Shown here in pieces: positions 57,301 to 60,192 of a stretch of 64,000 nt of DNA (positions are counted from its first letter, which is position 1; every line of letters starts with the position of its first letter). The notes under the pieces are model-generated. The model made no database searches and was not told where the DNA came from. It saw nothing but the letters and a program-made list of their open reading frames with translations. Made by a program: the position numbers and the translations under genes. Source of the stretch: Cydia pomonella (Eukaryota > Arthropoda > Insecta > Lepidoptera > Tortricidae); NCBI RefSeq assembly GCF_033807575.1, contig NC_084729.1:4216001-4280000 (forward strand), in the 5' to 3' direction.

Positions 57301-59731
57301 GGACATTATTACACAAATTGAAAGTCCCACAGTAATATTATTACTATTACAGTAATATTATTACACAGTGTTGTGGGTACTAGACAATGATATATTATAA
57401 ATATTTATAAATACTTAAATACATATACATAAGGTCGATATTAAAACGATAGATACAATAACAGCTTCGACAGGAAAATATAACTAAGTATGTAATAATA
57501 GTATTAAGCAAACGCAAATCAGTCCGCGCGATCTCGCCAACTATTACATAAACCCTAGAGGTTTTCAATAGTGGCTTATTGTGTTAAACCCTGTTTCAAA
57601 AAATTCATAGTGAATAAATAAACTAAAAAAAAACAAAAAAAAACATAGAAAACACCCATTATTCAGGAACAAATATCTGTGTTCATCACACAAATTAATG
57701 CCCTTACCAGGATTTGAACCCGGGACCATCGGCTTCATAGGCAGGGTCACTACCCACTAGGCCAGACCGGTCGCCATAAAAGAATGAGAGAGTTGCAAGG
57801 ATTGTAACGTCAGAAGAGACTGTAACTCCTACTTACTTTACCTAATAAAAAGTATTTTGTATTTTGAAAATAGAAAATAGGTTCCAAAAACTATTTGAAA
57901 TAAAATACAAAATAGTTTTCTTTAAAAGGTATTTAAATACAAAATACAAAATAGGTATTTAGCATTTTGTATTTGCATTTTAAATACAAGTATTTAAAAT
58001 AAGTCACATCTCTGTTGGTTAACAATTTACTATACTTTAAGCTCGAGTTTAGCTTATTGTGACGGAAGAGTAACTACGGAACCCTACACTGAGCGTGGCC
58101 CGACATGCTCTTGGCCGGTTATTATTACTATTATTTATGAATGCACAGACAGCTTATAACTGATACGTGCACATCAATGTCCTGCACTTGTGTTTTTTTT
58201 TTTTATACTACGTCGGTGGCAAACAAGCATACGGCCCGCCTGATGGTAAGCAGTCTCCGTAGCCTATGTACGCCTGCAACTCCAGAGGAGTTACATGCGC
58301 GTTGCCGACCCTAAACCCGCGTAAAATTAAAAACACGTTTTAACGTTCCTGACAACATACCATACATAACCTACGTAATTTGGTAGGGTTCATGGGCGTC
58401 GCCAAGAGAACAAAATTTCTGACTATATGAATGCCCCGTCCACTTGGCCATCGGCCATATGAATTTAAAATTGATTAAAGTTTATTCTGCTTACCTATCC
58501 CACTTAAATAAAATATATCGCGGGCTCAACTTTGCTCATTTAAATATCAGTATTATTTTGCCAACTTTGCCCACTGTGTCCTGGGGGAGGGGGTGGCGCA
58601 GGACGCCCATATACAGCGAGATTTAACCTGCATCCCAATTGCCCTTCAGATCCAAAATTACTTTAGTGACCGCGGCCGGCAAAACGTCCCACTTTGTCGC
58701 TTGCCATAAGCACGCCTTGTCAGGTTATTCGAATAAAGATACGCAAAGCTCGTCCTTATGGCAAGCGACAAAGTGGGACGTTTTGCCGGCCGCGGTCTCA
58801 AATTTGCTAATGGACCGAAAACGGCCACAGTTTTTTTCAGACATAACACTACTCATGTTTTTTATTACTCATGGTAATATTGTAATATCATACTGTTTCA
58901 CAAAGAGGGCAAAGTTGGCCTGTTGGGCAAAGTTGCATGTCTTAACACATTCACTGCCAAGAACACGTATGTGTTCATTTTATAATGGGGCGCCCGGCAC
59001 CCAAAGTGTTAACGAAATCGTTATATTGACAGGCAAGTGTTCAAAGTGCTCCAGAACGTATGCAACCGCGAAGACACTAAAGAAACATGAAAGTCAGTGT
59101 AGCCAGAAGAGAAAGGGTGAGTTATACATCATTTTGGATCGACTTACGTAAGTCCTATTTAGGGTTCCGTAGTCAAATAGGAACCCTTATAGTTTCGCCA
59201 TGAGTTATAGCTTTTTAAAAAGTTCTGTCACTAATTCATACGAACCATGTAGGTTTACTTTTAAACTACTGACGTTTCTAATTTAATATTTTTATCTACG
59301 TTTAAAAAGATTTAATTTCATTAATTTAATAGCCGTTTAAAATATTCTTACACTATTATCAATCGTGGCTGAATGCCAGATTGGTCTGTGCCTTCGACGC
59401 CTAATCTGTCAAACAAGGACAATATGGCGGACGAATGTATGAAATGTCACCGTATTTAAGAATTATTTCGCTAGCTTTTTCTTCGCAAGTGTGATGAAAA
59501 ACATTGTAACTCTGGGTGTATGAATATTGCAAACTCGGGTCTTTAATTCCCTTACCCCCTCGTTGCACAATGTACTATTCTACCATTGTTTCCTGTGTCG
59601 CAGGAGGAGACCTGATAGCCGACCCGGACGTCCTCCGAAGACTGAAGCCCATGCAGGTGCGGATCACCAGCTGCGACGGGCTGCTGGCTCGAGAGATGGG
59701 CGACCATTATGACGTTTCTAGGGTCAAACCG
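33441..59731 (+). CDS. ZAD-C2H2 zinc-finger protein, 12 exons in window, 3' end beyond
   Basis: Join of 33441-33617, 35194-35346, 36723-36857, 37485-37739, 39022-39084, 40835-40935, 44394-44742, 47371-47516, 51229-51369, 54044-54177, 59033-59116 and 59604-59731; the phases agree at every junction (622 codons so far). Residues 21-74 form a ZAD domain (CRLC in exon 1, CELC in exon 2), an insect dimerisation module. Residues about 110-411 are a Lys/Pro/Ser/Arg-rich linker. Fingers: C432-C435-H448-H452, C463-C466-H479-H483, C492-C495-H508-C514, an incomplete C524-C527 unit, and CSKCSRTY...HESQC. Such proteins are nuclear DNA-binding regulators. No stop is seen; the last exon ends with a donor GTGAGT, so more exons lie to the right. 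Confidence 0.85.
33618..34305 (+). other. intron 1, first part
   Basis: AT-rich. Open stretches are compositional; no gene recognised. Confidence 0.4.
34306..34488 (-). pseudogene. LINE ORF2 C-terminal fragment
   Basis: The minus strand encodes RGHQYKLVSRRSYKNPHRHF FSNRVVKVWNKLPEDIVSAQ SVNEFKNKLD, the typical last 60 residues of CR1/Jockey-type insect LINE reverse transcriptases. Nothing convincing survives upstream. Confidence 0.75.
34489..34907 (+). other. intron 1, no gene recognised
   Basis: May include a decayed upstream continuation of the LINE on the minus strand, but no RT motif is readable. Confidence 0.35.
34908..34990 (+). mobile_element. 3' tail of the tRNA-headed SINE
   Basis: TTAGTCAATTTGTGTAATAA TGTCCTATAATATTTATTT matches the tails at 42960 and, inverted, at 24888 and 57292. 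Confidence 0.65.
35194..35346 (+). CDS. zinc-finger gene exon 2 (ZAD, second half)
   Basis: Acceptor TTCATTCCAG, donor GTAAGT. Encodes VRPDDRMPPLICELCVDKVN DFHQFLELT. Phase 0 to 0, 51 codons. Confidence 0.85.
35582..35983. mobile_element. Tc1-like MITE, TA-flanked
   Basis: CAGTTGTGTGCAATATAATA GCAGTACA is mirrored at 35951-35983 and bordered by TA on both sides. The CAGT start is usual for Tc1-type ends. Confidence 0.75.
36220..36652. mobile_element. TTAA-flanked piggyBac-like MITE
   Basis: GAGGCTGTCAA at the left and TTGACAGCCTC at the right, each bordered by TTAA. The right-hand 60 bp contains GTGCGCGCTTTAGGTATTGA. Confidence 0.7.
36723..36857 (+). CDS. zinc-finger gene exon 3 (linker)
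   Basis: Acceptor TATTTCTCCAG, donor GTAAAT. Encodes EDEPPKKSKAGPKCTKTIKK EPDVVNIK; the IKKEP motif resembles a SUMO acceptor (psi-K-x-E) but is unproven. Phase 0 to 0. Confidence 0.8.
37219..37442. mobile_element. hAT-like MITE next to exon 4
   Basis: CTTGGAGGATTTAACAA and TTGTTAAATCCTCCAAG are perfect 17-bp ends. Flanks ACGACAGT and ACGACATC suggest a decayed 8-bp duplication. Sister of 10005-10440; it ends 42 bp before exon 4. Confidence 0.75.
37485..37739 (+). CDS. zinc-finger gene exon 4 (Ser/Arg/Pro/Ala-rich linker)
   Basis: Acceptor CTATTTTAG, donor GTATGC. Encodes an RS-rich start, an alternating PAPAPAPASAPASAPAP run and a Thr/Lys-rich end (ETPKTKEATKKETPKNKTET). Very GC-rich compared with the introns. 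Phase 0 to 0. Confidence 0.85.
37757..38190 (-). pseudogene. RTE/BovB-type LINE ORF2 C-terminal fragment
   Basis: A 122-codon minus-strand frame reads LRKILGPVRSDDGSWRIRKN ... HRLRWLGHLLRMGEDRVVKE ... APDRDRWRSLVSEAKILFG, the characteristic end of RTE-like LINEs. It is 5' truncated and begins just inside intron 4. Confidence 0.8.
38201..38227. repeat. (ATCT)n microsatellite
   Basis: About seven ATCT units directly after TTGAATAAAGATTTT, the end of the LINE fragment region. Confidence 0.85.
38228..39021 (+). other. intron 4 remainder
   Basis: AT-rich, with (TTGA)n near 38981-38997 and the pyrimidine tract of exon 5. No gene recognised. Confidence 0.4.
39022..39084 (+). CDS. zinc-finger gene exon 5 (Lys-rich; GC-AG intron follows)
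   Basis: Acceptor TTTTTTTTTCACAG. Encodes TPKEKKAPPAKKKGELESLL E. The donor is GAG|GCAAGT, a consensus GC-type 5' splice site. Reading on would meet TAA within seven codons, so splicing here is needed. Confidence 0.75.
39154..39289. mobile_element. TA-flanked palindromic MITE
   Basis: ACAGTCAAGGTATTAAATAT CGAC is mirrored by GTCGATATTTAATACCTTGA CTGT, with further pairing toward the centre. Confidence 0.75.
39453..40095 (+). mobile_element. GGTTCCGTA-family repeat
   Basis: Starts AACCGGCCAAGAGCATGTCG, contains (GACA)n near 40023-40042, ends GACTACGGAACCCTAAAAA. Inverse orientation of 28592-29303. Confidence 0.75.
40316..40428. mobile_element. short foldback element
   Basis: TAGGCAATAGAGTCCA at the left and TGGACTCTATTGCCTA at the right, with a GC-rich centre. 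Confidence 0.65.
40480..40697. mobile_element. TA-flanked MITE (CAGTMAGCATCAAWAGTAGCGGA ends)
   Basis: ACAGTAAGCATCAATAGTAG CGGAT is mirrored by ATCCGCTACTTTTGATGCTG ACTGT. A sister copy is at 52153-52346. Confidence 0.7.
40835..40935 (+). CDS. zinc-finger gene exon 6
   Basis: Acceptor TTTGTTTATCCAG, donor GTAAGT. Encodes DSMKFDDSSLLVPRSLKRTR EEPPRPALLPKRG. Leaves in phase 2; exon 7 supplies the last base of the Lys codon. Confidence 0.8.
41080..41330. mobile_element. MITE with AACCGACTTCAAA ends, inserted in another repeat
   Basis: AACCGACTTCAAA and TTTGAAGTCGGTT form the ends. The surrounding sequence (GGAGTTATAGCTTTTTAA ... TAATTCATACGAACC) is uninterrupted at 59202-59250, which shows the empty site. 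Confidence 0.75.
41478..42010 (+). pseudogene. internally deleted Tc1/mariner-type transposase gene
   Basis: Ends AGGATGTTCCAAAA and TTTTGGGACACCT are bordered by TTAA or TA. A frame from about 41577 encodes the helix-turn-helix start MTGYTKEQRVFVIEQHFKSN ... VRIFCAKYGRN (DUF4817-like). It is followed directly by a frame encoding the transposase end (KVYATKSRTTHVLKEEIRRC IGEIQ ... VLENFDK). The DDE catalytic core is missing. Confidence 0.7.
42018..42364. mobile_element. piggyBac-like MITE, TTAA target duplication
   Basis: CCCCTGGAACGCC and GGCGTCCCAAGGG are inverted ends; TTAA precedes and follows. No coding capacity. Confidence 0.75.
42370..42755. repeat. foldback element (GCCATTTGACTTTGATC arms)
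   Basis: AACGCCATTTGACTTTGATC ... TTAAATATCAAAAAGTGGCG is mirrored by CGCCACTTTTTGATATTTAA ... GATCAAAGTCAAATGGCGTT. Relatives at 51830-52150 and 12465-12645, with a weaker match near 46450-46620. Confidence 0.75.
42797..43013 (+). mobile_element. tRNA-headed SINE, head truncated
   Basis: TTTTGGTCCTGGGTTCGAAT CCCGGTAAGG (B box) continues through GTGTGATGAGCACAGATATT and ends GGCTTAGTCAATTTGTGTAA. The A-box part is missing. Confidence 0.75.
43042..43380. mobile_element. TA-flanked MITE with internal repeat
   Basis: GGGAGCATGCAT and ATGCACGCTCCC are inverted ends, with TA on both sides. The interior repeats TCTGCCATCTTGTGG twice (about 43198 and 43274). Confidence 0.65.
43381..43742 (+). other. 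intron 6 spacer, no gene recognised
   Basis: AT-rich sequence between two MITEs. Confidence 0.4.
43743..44217. mobile_element. TTAA-flanked MITE with GGGGCTCCC ends
   Basis: GGGGCTCCC starts and GGGAGCCCC ends the element; TTAA borders both. AT-rich interior. Confidence 0.7.
44255..44380. mobile_element. MITE relic abutting exon 7
   Basis: ATGTACTGTAAAACGTTGTA CGA ... CGAATTTCCTACTTGTCGCA CTTGTATCGTAA matches 52405-52555 and, inverted, 12165-12390. It ends about 15 bp before the exon 7 acceptor. Confidence 0.6.
44394..44742 (+). CDS. zinc-finger gene exon 7 (tandem SPTPRPGPKSRQP repeats)
   Basis: Acceptor AATATCTACCAG, donor GTAAGA. After PIPTKELLRE come five 15-residue units of the form (L/P/S)SPTPRPGPKSRQPxRE, a 45-bp coding minisatellite, then a Lys-rich end (KSKKARVEEENIPVPLKVPR). 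GC-rich. Phase 2 to 0. Confidence 0.85.
44743..45349 (+). other. intron 7, imperfect inverted repeat
   Basis: 45085-45240 contains GCCTCGCCTCGAGAGGAATT TGCCGCTCGAAGCAGCTCGG TCT and an inverted relative AGACCAAGCTGCTTTGCGTG GCAATTTTCTCGCGAGG. No gene recognised. Confidence 0.5.
45350..45655 (-). pseudogene. LINE reverse-transcriptase fragment
   Basis: The minus strand encodes PPILVLFLDMTKAFDLVAHQ RLLTKTMECG, then stops and, in the same region, FGVPQGSVLGPLL. These are conserved RT motifs; the middle is decayed. Confidence 0.75.
45692..45967 (+). mobile_element. short GGTTCCGTA-family repeat
   Basis: GGGCAAGTGCGAGTCAGACT CGCGCCCGAAGGGTTCCGTA to TTTGGGTACGGAACCCTAAA. A related subfamily without the GTCT microsatellite. 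Confidence 0.75.
45968..46652 (+). other. intron 7, no gene recognised
   Basis: 46440-46620 resembles the foldback family at 42370 (AGATGGCGCTGTAC ... ATAGCGCCATCTAG); the rest is AT-rich. Confidence 0.4.
46653..46873. repeat. 44-bp minisatellite, five copies, CpG-rich
   Basis: Units GCGTTGCAGGCGCGTTAGCA TCGCGTCTCTATCGCTCCAA ACGC repeat five times with few differences. It is followed by GGTTAGGTTAGGTTGG (46901), three telomere-like TTAGG units. Confidence 0.85.
46874..47370 (+). other. intron 7, 3' part
   Basis: No gene recognised. Ends in the pyrimidine-rich acceptor of exon 8. A further AAACGCGCGTGAACGGCGCG TT near 47297 echoes the minisatellite. Confidence 0.4.
47371..47516 (+). CDS. zinc-finger gene exon 8 (first C2H2 finger)
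   Basis: Acceptor TTATTTTGCAG, donor GTAAGT. Encodes YKCIVCDIQCKNSGAFARHL SIH, a canonical C-x2-C-x12-H-x3-H finger. Leaves in phase 2. Confidence 0.88.
47700..47815. mobile_element. MITE, left part, split by a LINE
   Basis: AAACGTAGGAGTTGAAAATA GAG ... CTCTGGCTATAATA corresponds to 16200-16245 in the intact relative. It breaks at TATAATA; the rest follows the LINE at 50905-51085. Confidence 0.65.
47816..50904 (-). mobile_element. CR1-group-like LINE inserted in a MITE
   Basis: Minus orientation: ORF2, a short 3' UTR and an A-rich tail with AAATAAAA-type repeats (47816-47870). TATAAT-rich sequence flanks both ends (47806-47815 and 50890-50905), consistent with a short target duplication. 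No ORF1 is present. Confidence 0.75.
47971..50799 (-). CDS. LINE ORF2: endonuclease-reverse transcriptase, intact frame
   Basis: 942 codons without a stop; MTDTPISRLISFNCKSLKRS, from about residue 12, may be the true start. The AP-endonuclease domain covers about residues 18-250 (SFNCKSL, ALQETWL, LGDFNAHP, YWSDHLPL). The reverse transcriptase covers about 470-760 (IGNYRPISLATVLAKVLDSL, FLDLSKAFDLV, GVRQGGLTSPILFNLYVN, SYADDMVLL). An RT thumb/C-terminal region follows. All key Asp residues (LDLSKAFD, YADD) are present, so the enzyme could be active. CR1-group (Daphne/L2-like) placement is a judgement from motif style. Confidence 0.88.
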   Translation of the reverse strand: MRMEILYRTNNMTDTPISRLISFNCKSLKRSIEGVRDLCKEGDIVALQETWLLPHDLPLLGTIHEDFAYTGSSAVDTGAGILIGRPHGGVGLLWRKSAFSEVTVVECKNVRLVAIKVKVRESTFLVFSVYMPVNELENVPLFTECLGEISAISEDSTDVEAIYVLGDFNAHPKELFYHELLQFCETQMWSCVDLEMLGSDSGTFTFTSEAHGCNRWLDHCVVTEAARQTVCNVSVKYDAYWSDHLPLIIDCKLNKLQIKCTTGRVRNDGVMWGDRQPSQIEVYQALCNESLRMLDFPTELTSCADKLCMERNHSVILDKMYDDIIDTLTDAARKSSRKGHAKRNVVAGWNKYVAGAHRLAREKFMVWMSLNKPKQGRVYDDMCDSRRVFKSKLKWCQDRQDQIKADILATKRATNDFKAFWKSTNKLNVRPSVPGSVGGVSDKKGIANNFKRVFSIDPILHKPVKAVLCAESVMGESTLSFSAKQVQNAIKNMQRGKSPGHDGLSIEHLKYAGIHLPRVLAMFYTMCLRHAYLPRKLTRTVVVPLIKNRTGDLSDIGNYRPISLATVLAKVLDSLINEQLCRYVKLHDAQFGFRQGLSTETAILCVKRAIRYYKDRNTPIYACFLDLSKAFDLVMYDVLWDKLAKTGIPRECVELLKYWYGSQVNCVRWAGEDSDEYSLKCGVRQGGLTSPILFNLYVNGLIEELSNTHVGCHIERTCFNNISYADDMVLLGPSSDSLRKLITICEGYAEEHGLRYNTSKSEFVLFKAKKYNPTTIPKIMLGGVPLKRVERFKYLGHILTEDLKDDLDLERERRSMAVRGNMIARRFARCNEQVKMTLFKAYCQAFYTCSLWVNFTQRAYNALRVQYNNVLRMLLRLPKHCSASSMFAEARSDDFFAIRRKRVGSLLRRVRCSGNSLLRTLSESLDCPTTKYWVEVAIGRAK
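50905..51085. mobile_element. MITE, right part
   Basis: AATATTAGCTGAAAATCGTT GAGCATTAGA to GTGAGCACTCTTGGTCTTCT TAATTCTCTTT, the remainder of the element interrupted at 47815. Matches 16246-16419. Confidence 0.75.
51229..51369 (+). CDS. zinc-finger gene exon 9 (second finger, start of third)
   Basis: Acceptor TATTTTTTTGCAG, donor GTAAGT. Encodes ACNPCGSWFVTAEEAASHHR FH (C2H2) and YHCRRCFDDFRTLQLYDE, whose zinc ligands are completed in exon 10. Phase 2 in, phase 2 out. Confidence 0.88.
51456..51627. repeat. ~71-bp tandem repeat, 2.4 copies
   Basis: AAAAGTTGCCAATGGGCACA TTTGGC starts units at 51456, 51528 and 51598. The array fills the gap between exon 9 and its decayed copy. Confidence 0.75.
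51628..51748 (+). pseudogene. decayed duplicate of zinc-finger exon 9
   Basis: CAACCCGTGCGGTAAATAGT TCGT ... CACTCTCGCCGCTGCTTCAA TGACTTCCGCACC follows exon 9 base for base, but TGG has become TAG, several bases are missing and the donor GAGTAAGT is now GACGGAGC. The downstream intron sequence (CCAATAGAATAGGTGTCAAA TAGAATGTGAAAACTTACG) is also duplicated. Confidence 0.8.
51830..52150. repeat. foldback element of the 42370 family
   Basis: GTTAAATATCAAAAAATGGC GACATC ... GGCGCCACTTTCTGATATTT AACACATATC ... AATCAAAGTCAAATGGCGTT. The arms are partly decayed. Confidence 0.6.
52153..52346. mobile_element. TA-flanked MITE, sister of 40480-40697
   Basis: TACAGTCAGTATCA on the left and CATCCGCTACTTTTGATGCT GACTGTA on the right; the interior shares GTAAAAGATATACTTTTGAG. 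Confidence 0.65.
52405..52555. mobile_element. MITE relic (GTACTGTAAAACGTTGTACG)
   Basis: AATAGGTAATTGGCAACTCG TG is mirrored within the element by CACTCGTTACGAATTTCCTA TT. Related to 12165-12390 and 44255-44380. Confidence 0.6.
52556..53344 (+). other. intron 9, no gene recognised
   Basis: A GC-richer patch at about 52590-52700 shows no conserved frame. The rest is AT-rich. Confidence 0.4.
53348..53974. mobile_element. 627-bp PIF/Harbinger-type foldback MITE, TSD TAA
   Basis: The left half from CAAGGAAGGGTACCCAACTG TCCGACTCCGATTTGATTCA is mirrored almost base for base by the right half ending AGTTGGGTACCCTTCCTTG. Arms are about 285 bp around a ~55-bp centre. TAA flanks both ends. It ends 69 bp before exon 10. 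Confidence 0.85.
54044..54177 (+). CDS. zinc-finger gene exon 10
   Basis: Acceptor ATCGTTATCCAG, donor GAG|GTACCA. Completes finger 3 (H and C in EHIESGLC) and encodes VQCEECPALLAAAGLRAHRC, a finger-like but irregular unit, then a Gly/Arg/Pro stretch. Extremely GC-rich. Phase 2 to 1. Confidence 0.82.
54833..54840. repeat. 8-bp target duplication TTGGTTAA, left copy
   Basis: Recurs exactly at 58015-58022. Confidence 0.82.
55083..56379 (+). pseudogene. 5'-truncated, frameshifted LINE reverse transcriptase
   Basis: RT motifs: KQYGFRSQSNTLTATVDLV, FIDLRKAFDTVSHEILLNKL, GVPQGSILGPLLFLVYINNL, LYADDTSLF. A one-base slip in the A-rich stretch near 55690 moves reading to the next frame (VEHEKYLGLVLDKQLTWKTH ... 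LVKPHIDYLIEIWGSA). After a further break it ends with RTPRTNYGKKTILYEGANLY NKLPTSIKDAKTMPTFKKLL. The endonuclease is missing. CR1/Jockey-like. Confidence 0.82.
56380..57291. other. rest of hAT interior, no gene recognised
   Basis: Includes the probable 3' UTR of the LINE (to about 56580) and AT-rich filler. Confidence 0.4.
57292..57776 (-). mobile_element. tRNA-headed SINE, interrupted
   Basis: Minus strand: head 57641-57776 with CCGGTCTGGCCTAGTGGGTA (A-box region) and a B-box-like region with GGTTCAAATCC; tail 57292-57427. About 210 bp of unrelated sequence lies between. The tail has an extra AGTAATATTATTACT duplication. Confidence 0.72.
58196..58322 (-). mobile_element. poly(A) SINE, 5'-truncated
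   Basis: T-run, TACTACGTCGGTGGCAAACA AGCATACGGCCCGCCTGATG and TCCAGAGGAGTTACATGCGC GTTGCCGACCCTAAACCCGC; the reverse of the 3' half of 31738-32022. Confidence 0.75.
58323..58667 (+). other. intron 10, no gene recognised
   Basis: TTGCCAACTTTGCCC near 58558 has an inverted partner near 58906 (GGGCAAAGTTGGC), so the palindrome at 58668 may be the core of a larger decayed foldback. Confidence 0.45.
58668..58797. repeat. 130-bp palindrome with 43-bp perfect arms
   Basis: GACCGCGGCCGGCAAAACGT CCCACTTTGTCGCTTGCCAT AAG (58668-58710) is exactly complementary to 58755-58797, around a 44-bp centre. The tips are GC-rich (CCGCGGCCGG). Confidence 0.88.
59033..59116 (+). CDS. zinc-finger gene exon 11 (C2HC finger)
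   Basis: Acceptor GTTATATTGACAG, donor GTGAGT. Encodes GKCSKCSRTYATAKTLKKHE SQC, spacing C-x2-C-x12-H-x3-C. Phase 1 in, phase 1 out. Confidence 0.85.
59117..59603 (+). other. intron 11, repeat fragments
   Basis: 59160-59203 is a miniature GGTTCCGTA-family remnant. 59202-59400 matches the host repeat of the MITE at 41040-41460 (AATTCATACGAACC ... CAATCGTGGCTGAATGCC). No gene. Confidence 0.5.
59604..59731 (+). CDS. zinc-finger gene exon 12 (last in window)
   Basis: Acceptor TCCTGTGTCGCAG, donor GTGAGT. Encodes GGDLIADPDVLRRLKPMQVR ITSCDGLLAREMGDHYDVSR VKP without a finger. Ends in phase 0; more exons must follow beyond the window. Confidence 0.82.
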
Positions 59732-60192
59732 GTGAGTAGAACTGTAAGAGTAGTAAGCTAGCATTTACGTCAGTATTGCCACATTTAAAAAATTGTGAGG
59801 CTGACTGTACTTACTTACTTAAGGCTGCACCCGACGCCAACGACCTTTTTTTTTTTTTGGTATCGCAGGGGTGAATGCATTTACGCATCATCGCCCCCCG
59901 GGCGAGGGAAGCCCATTGGGGGGGGCGGTTTGTGGGACTCGCTCCTTCCATAACCCCCTCTGCTATTCAGAGGGGGAGGAGGAGAATACCCACTAACCTC
60001 CCCTGCGGCGTTTCCGTCCATGCCGTTAAGGGGGGTGCAGGGGGCTCGCAAGCATGTCACCTCAGCACCCCCCCGGCGGTCCCGACCCGGATGAACCGGG
60101 ACTTCACACCAGTTTGGGGAGAATCAGCAAACGCATAACTGACTCTCCCCCCTCCCATGTAGGGCCGTGTTGCGGGTCCCTCACCCGCTGCC

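Larger units (their letters stand above)
54841..58014. mobile_element. hAT-type element carrying a LINE and a SINE
   Basis: Perfect 11-bp inverted ends CAGAGATGTGA / TCACATCTCTG and an 8-bp duplication. Subterminal regions (54860-54990 and 57860-58000) are full of AAATACAAAATAC motifs in both orientations. No transposase was found; the interior is mostly other retroelements. Confidence 0.82.
54207..58125 (-). mobile_element. GGTTCCGTA-family repeat split by a hAT element
   Basis: Left part 54207-54840 (TAGGGTTCCGTAGCCAAATG, GTCT microsatellite at about 54258-54318) and right part 58023-58125 (GAAGAGTAACTACGGAACCC ... CTCTTGGCCGGTT). They join cleanly at TTGGTTAA, as in the undisturbed copy at 39453-40095. 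Confidence 0.8.
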
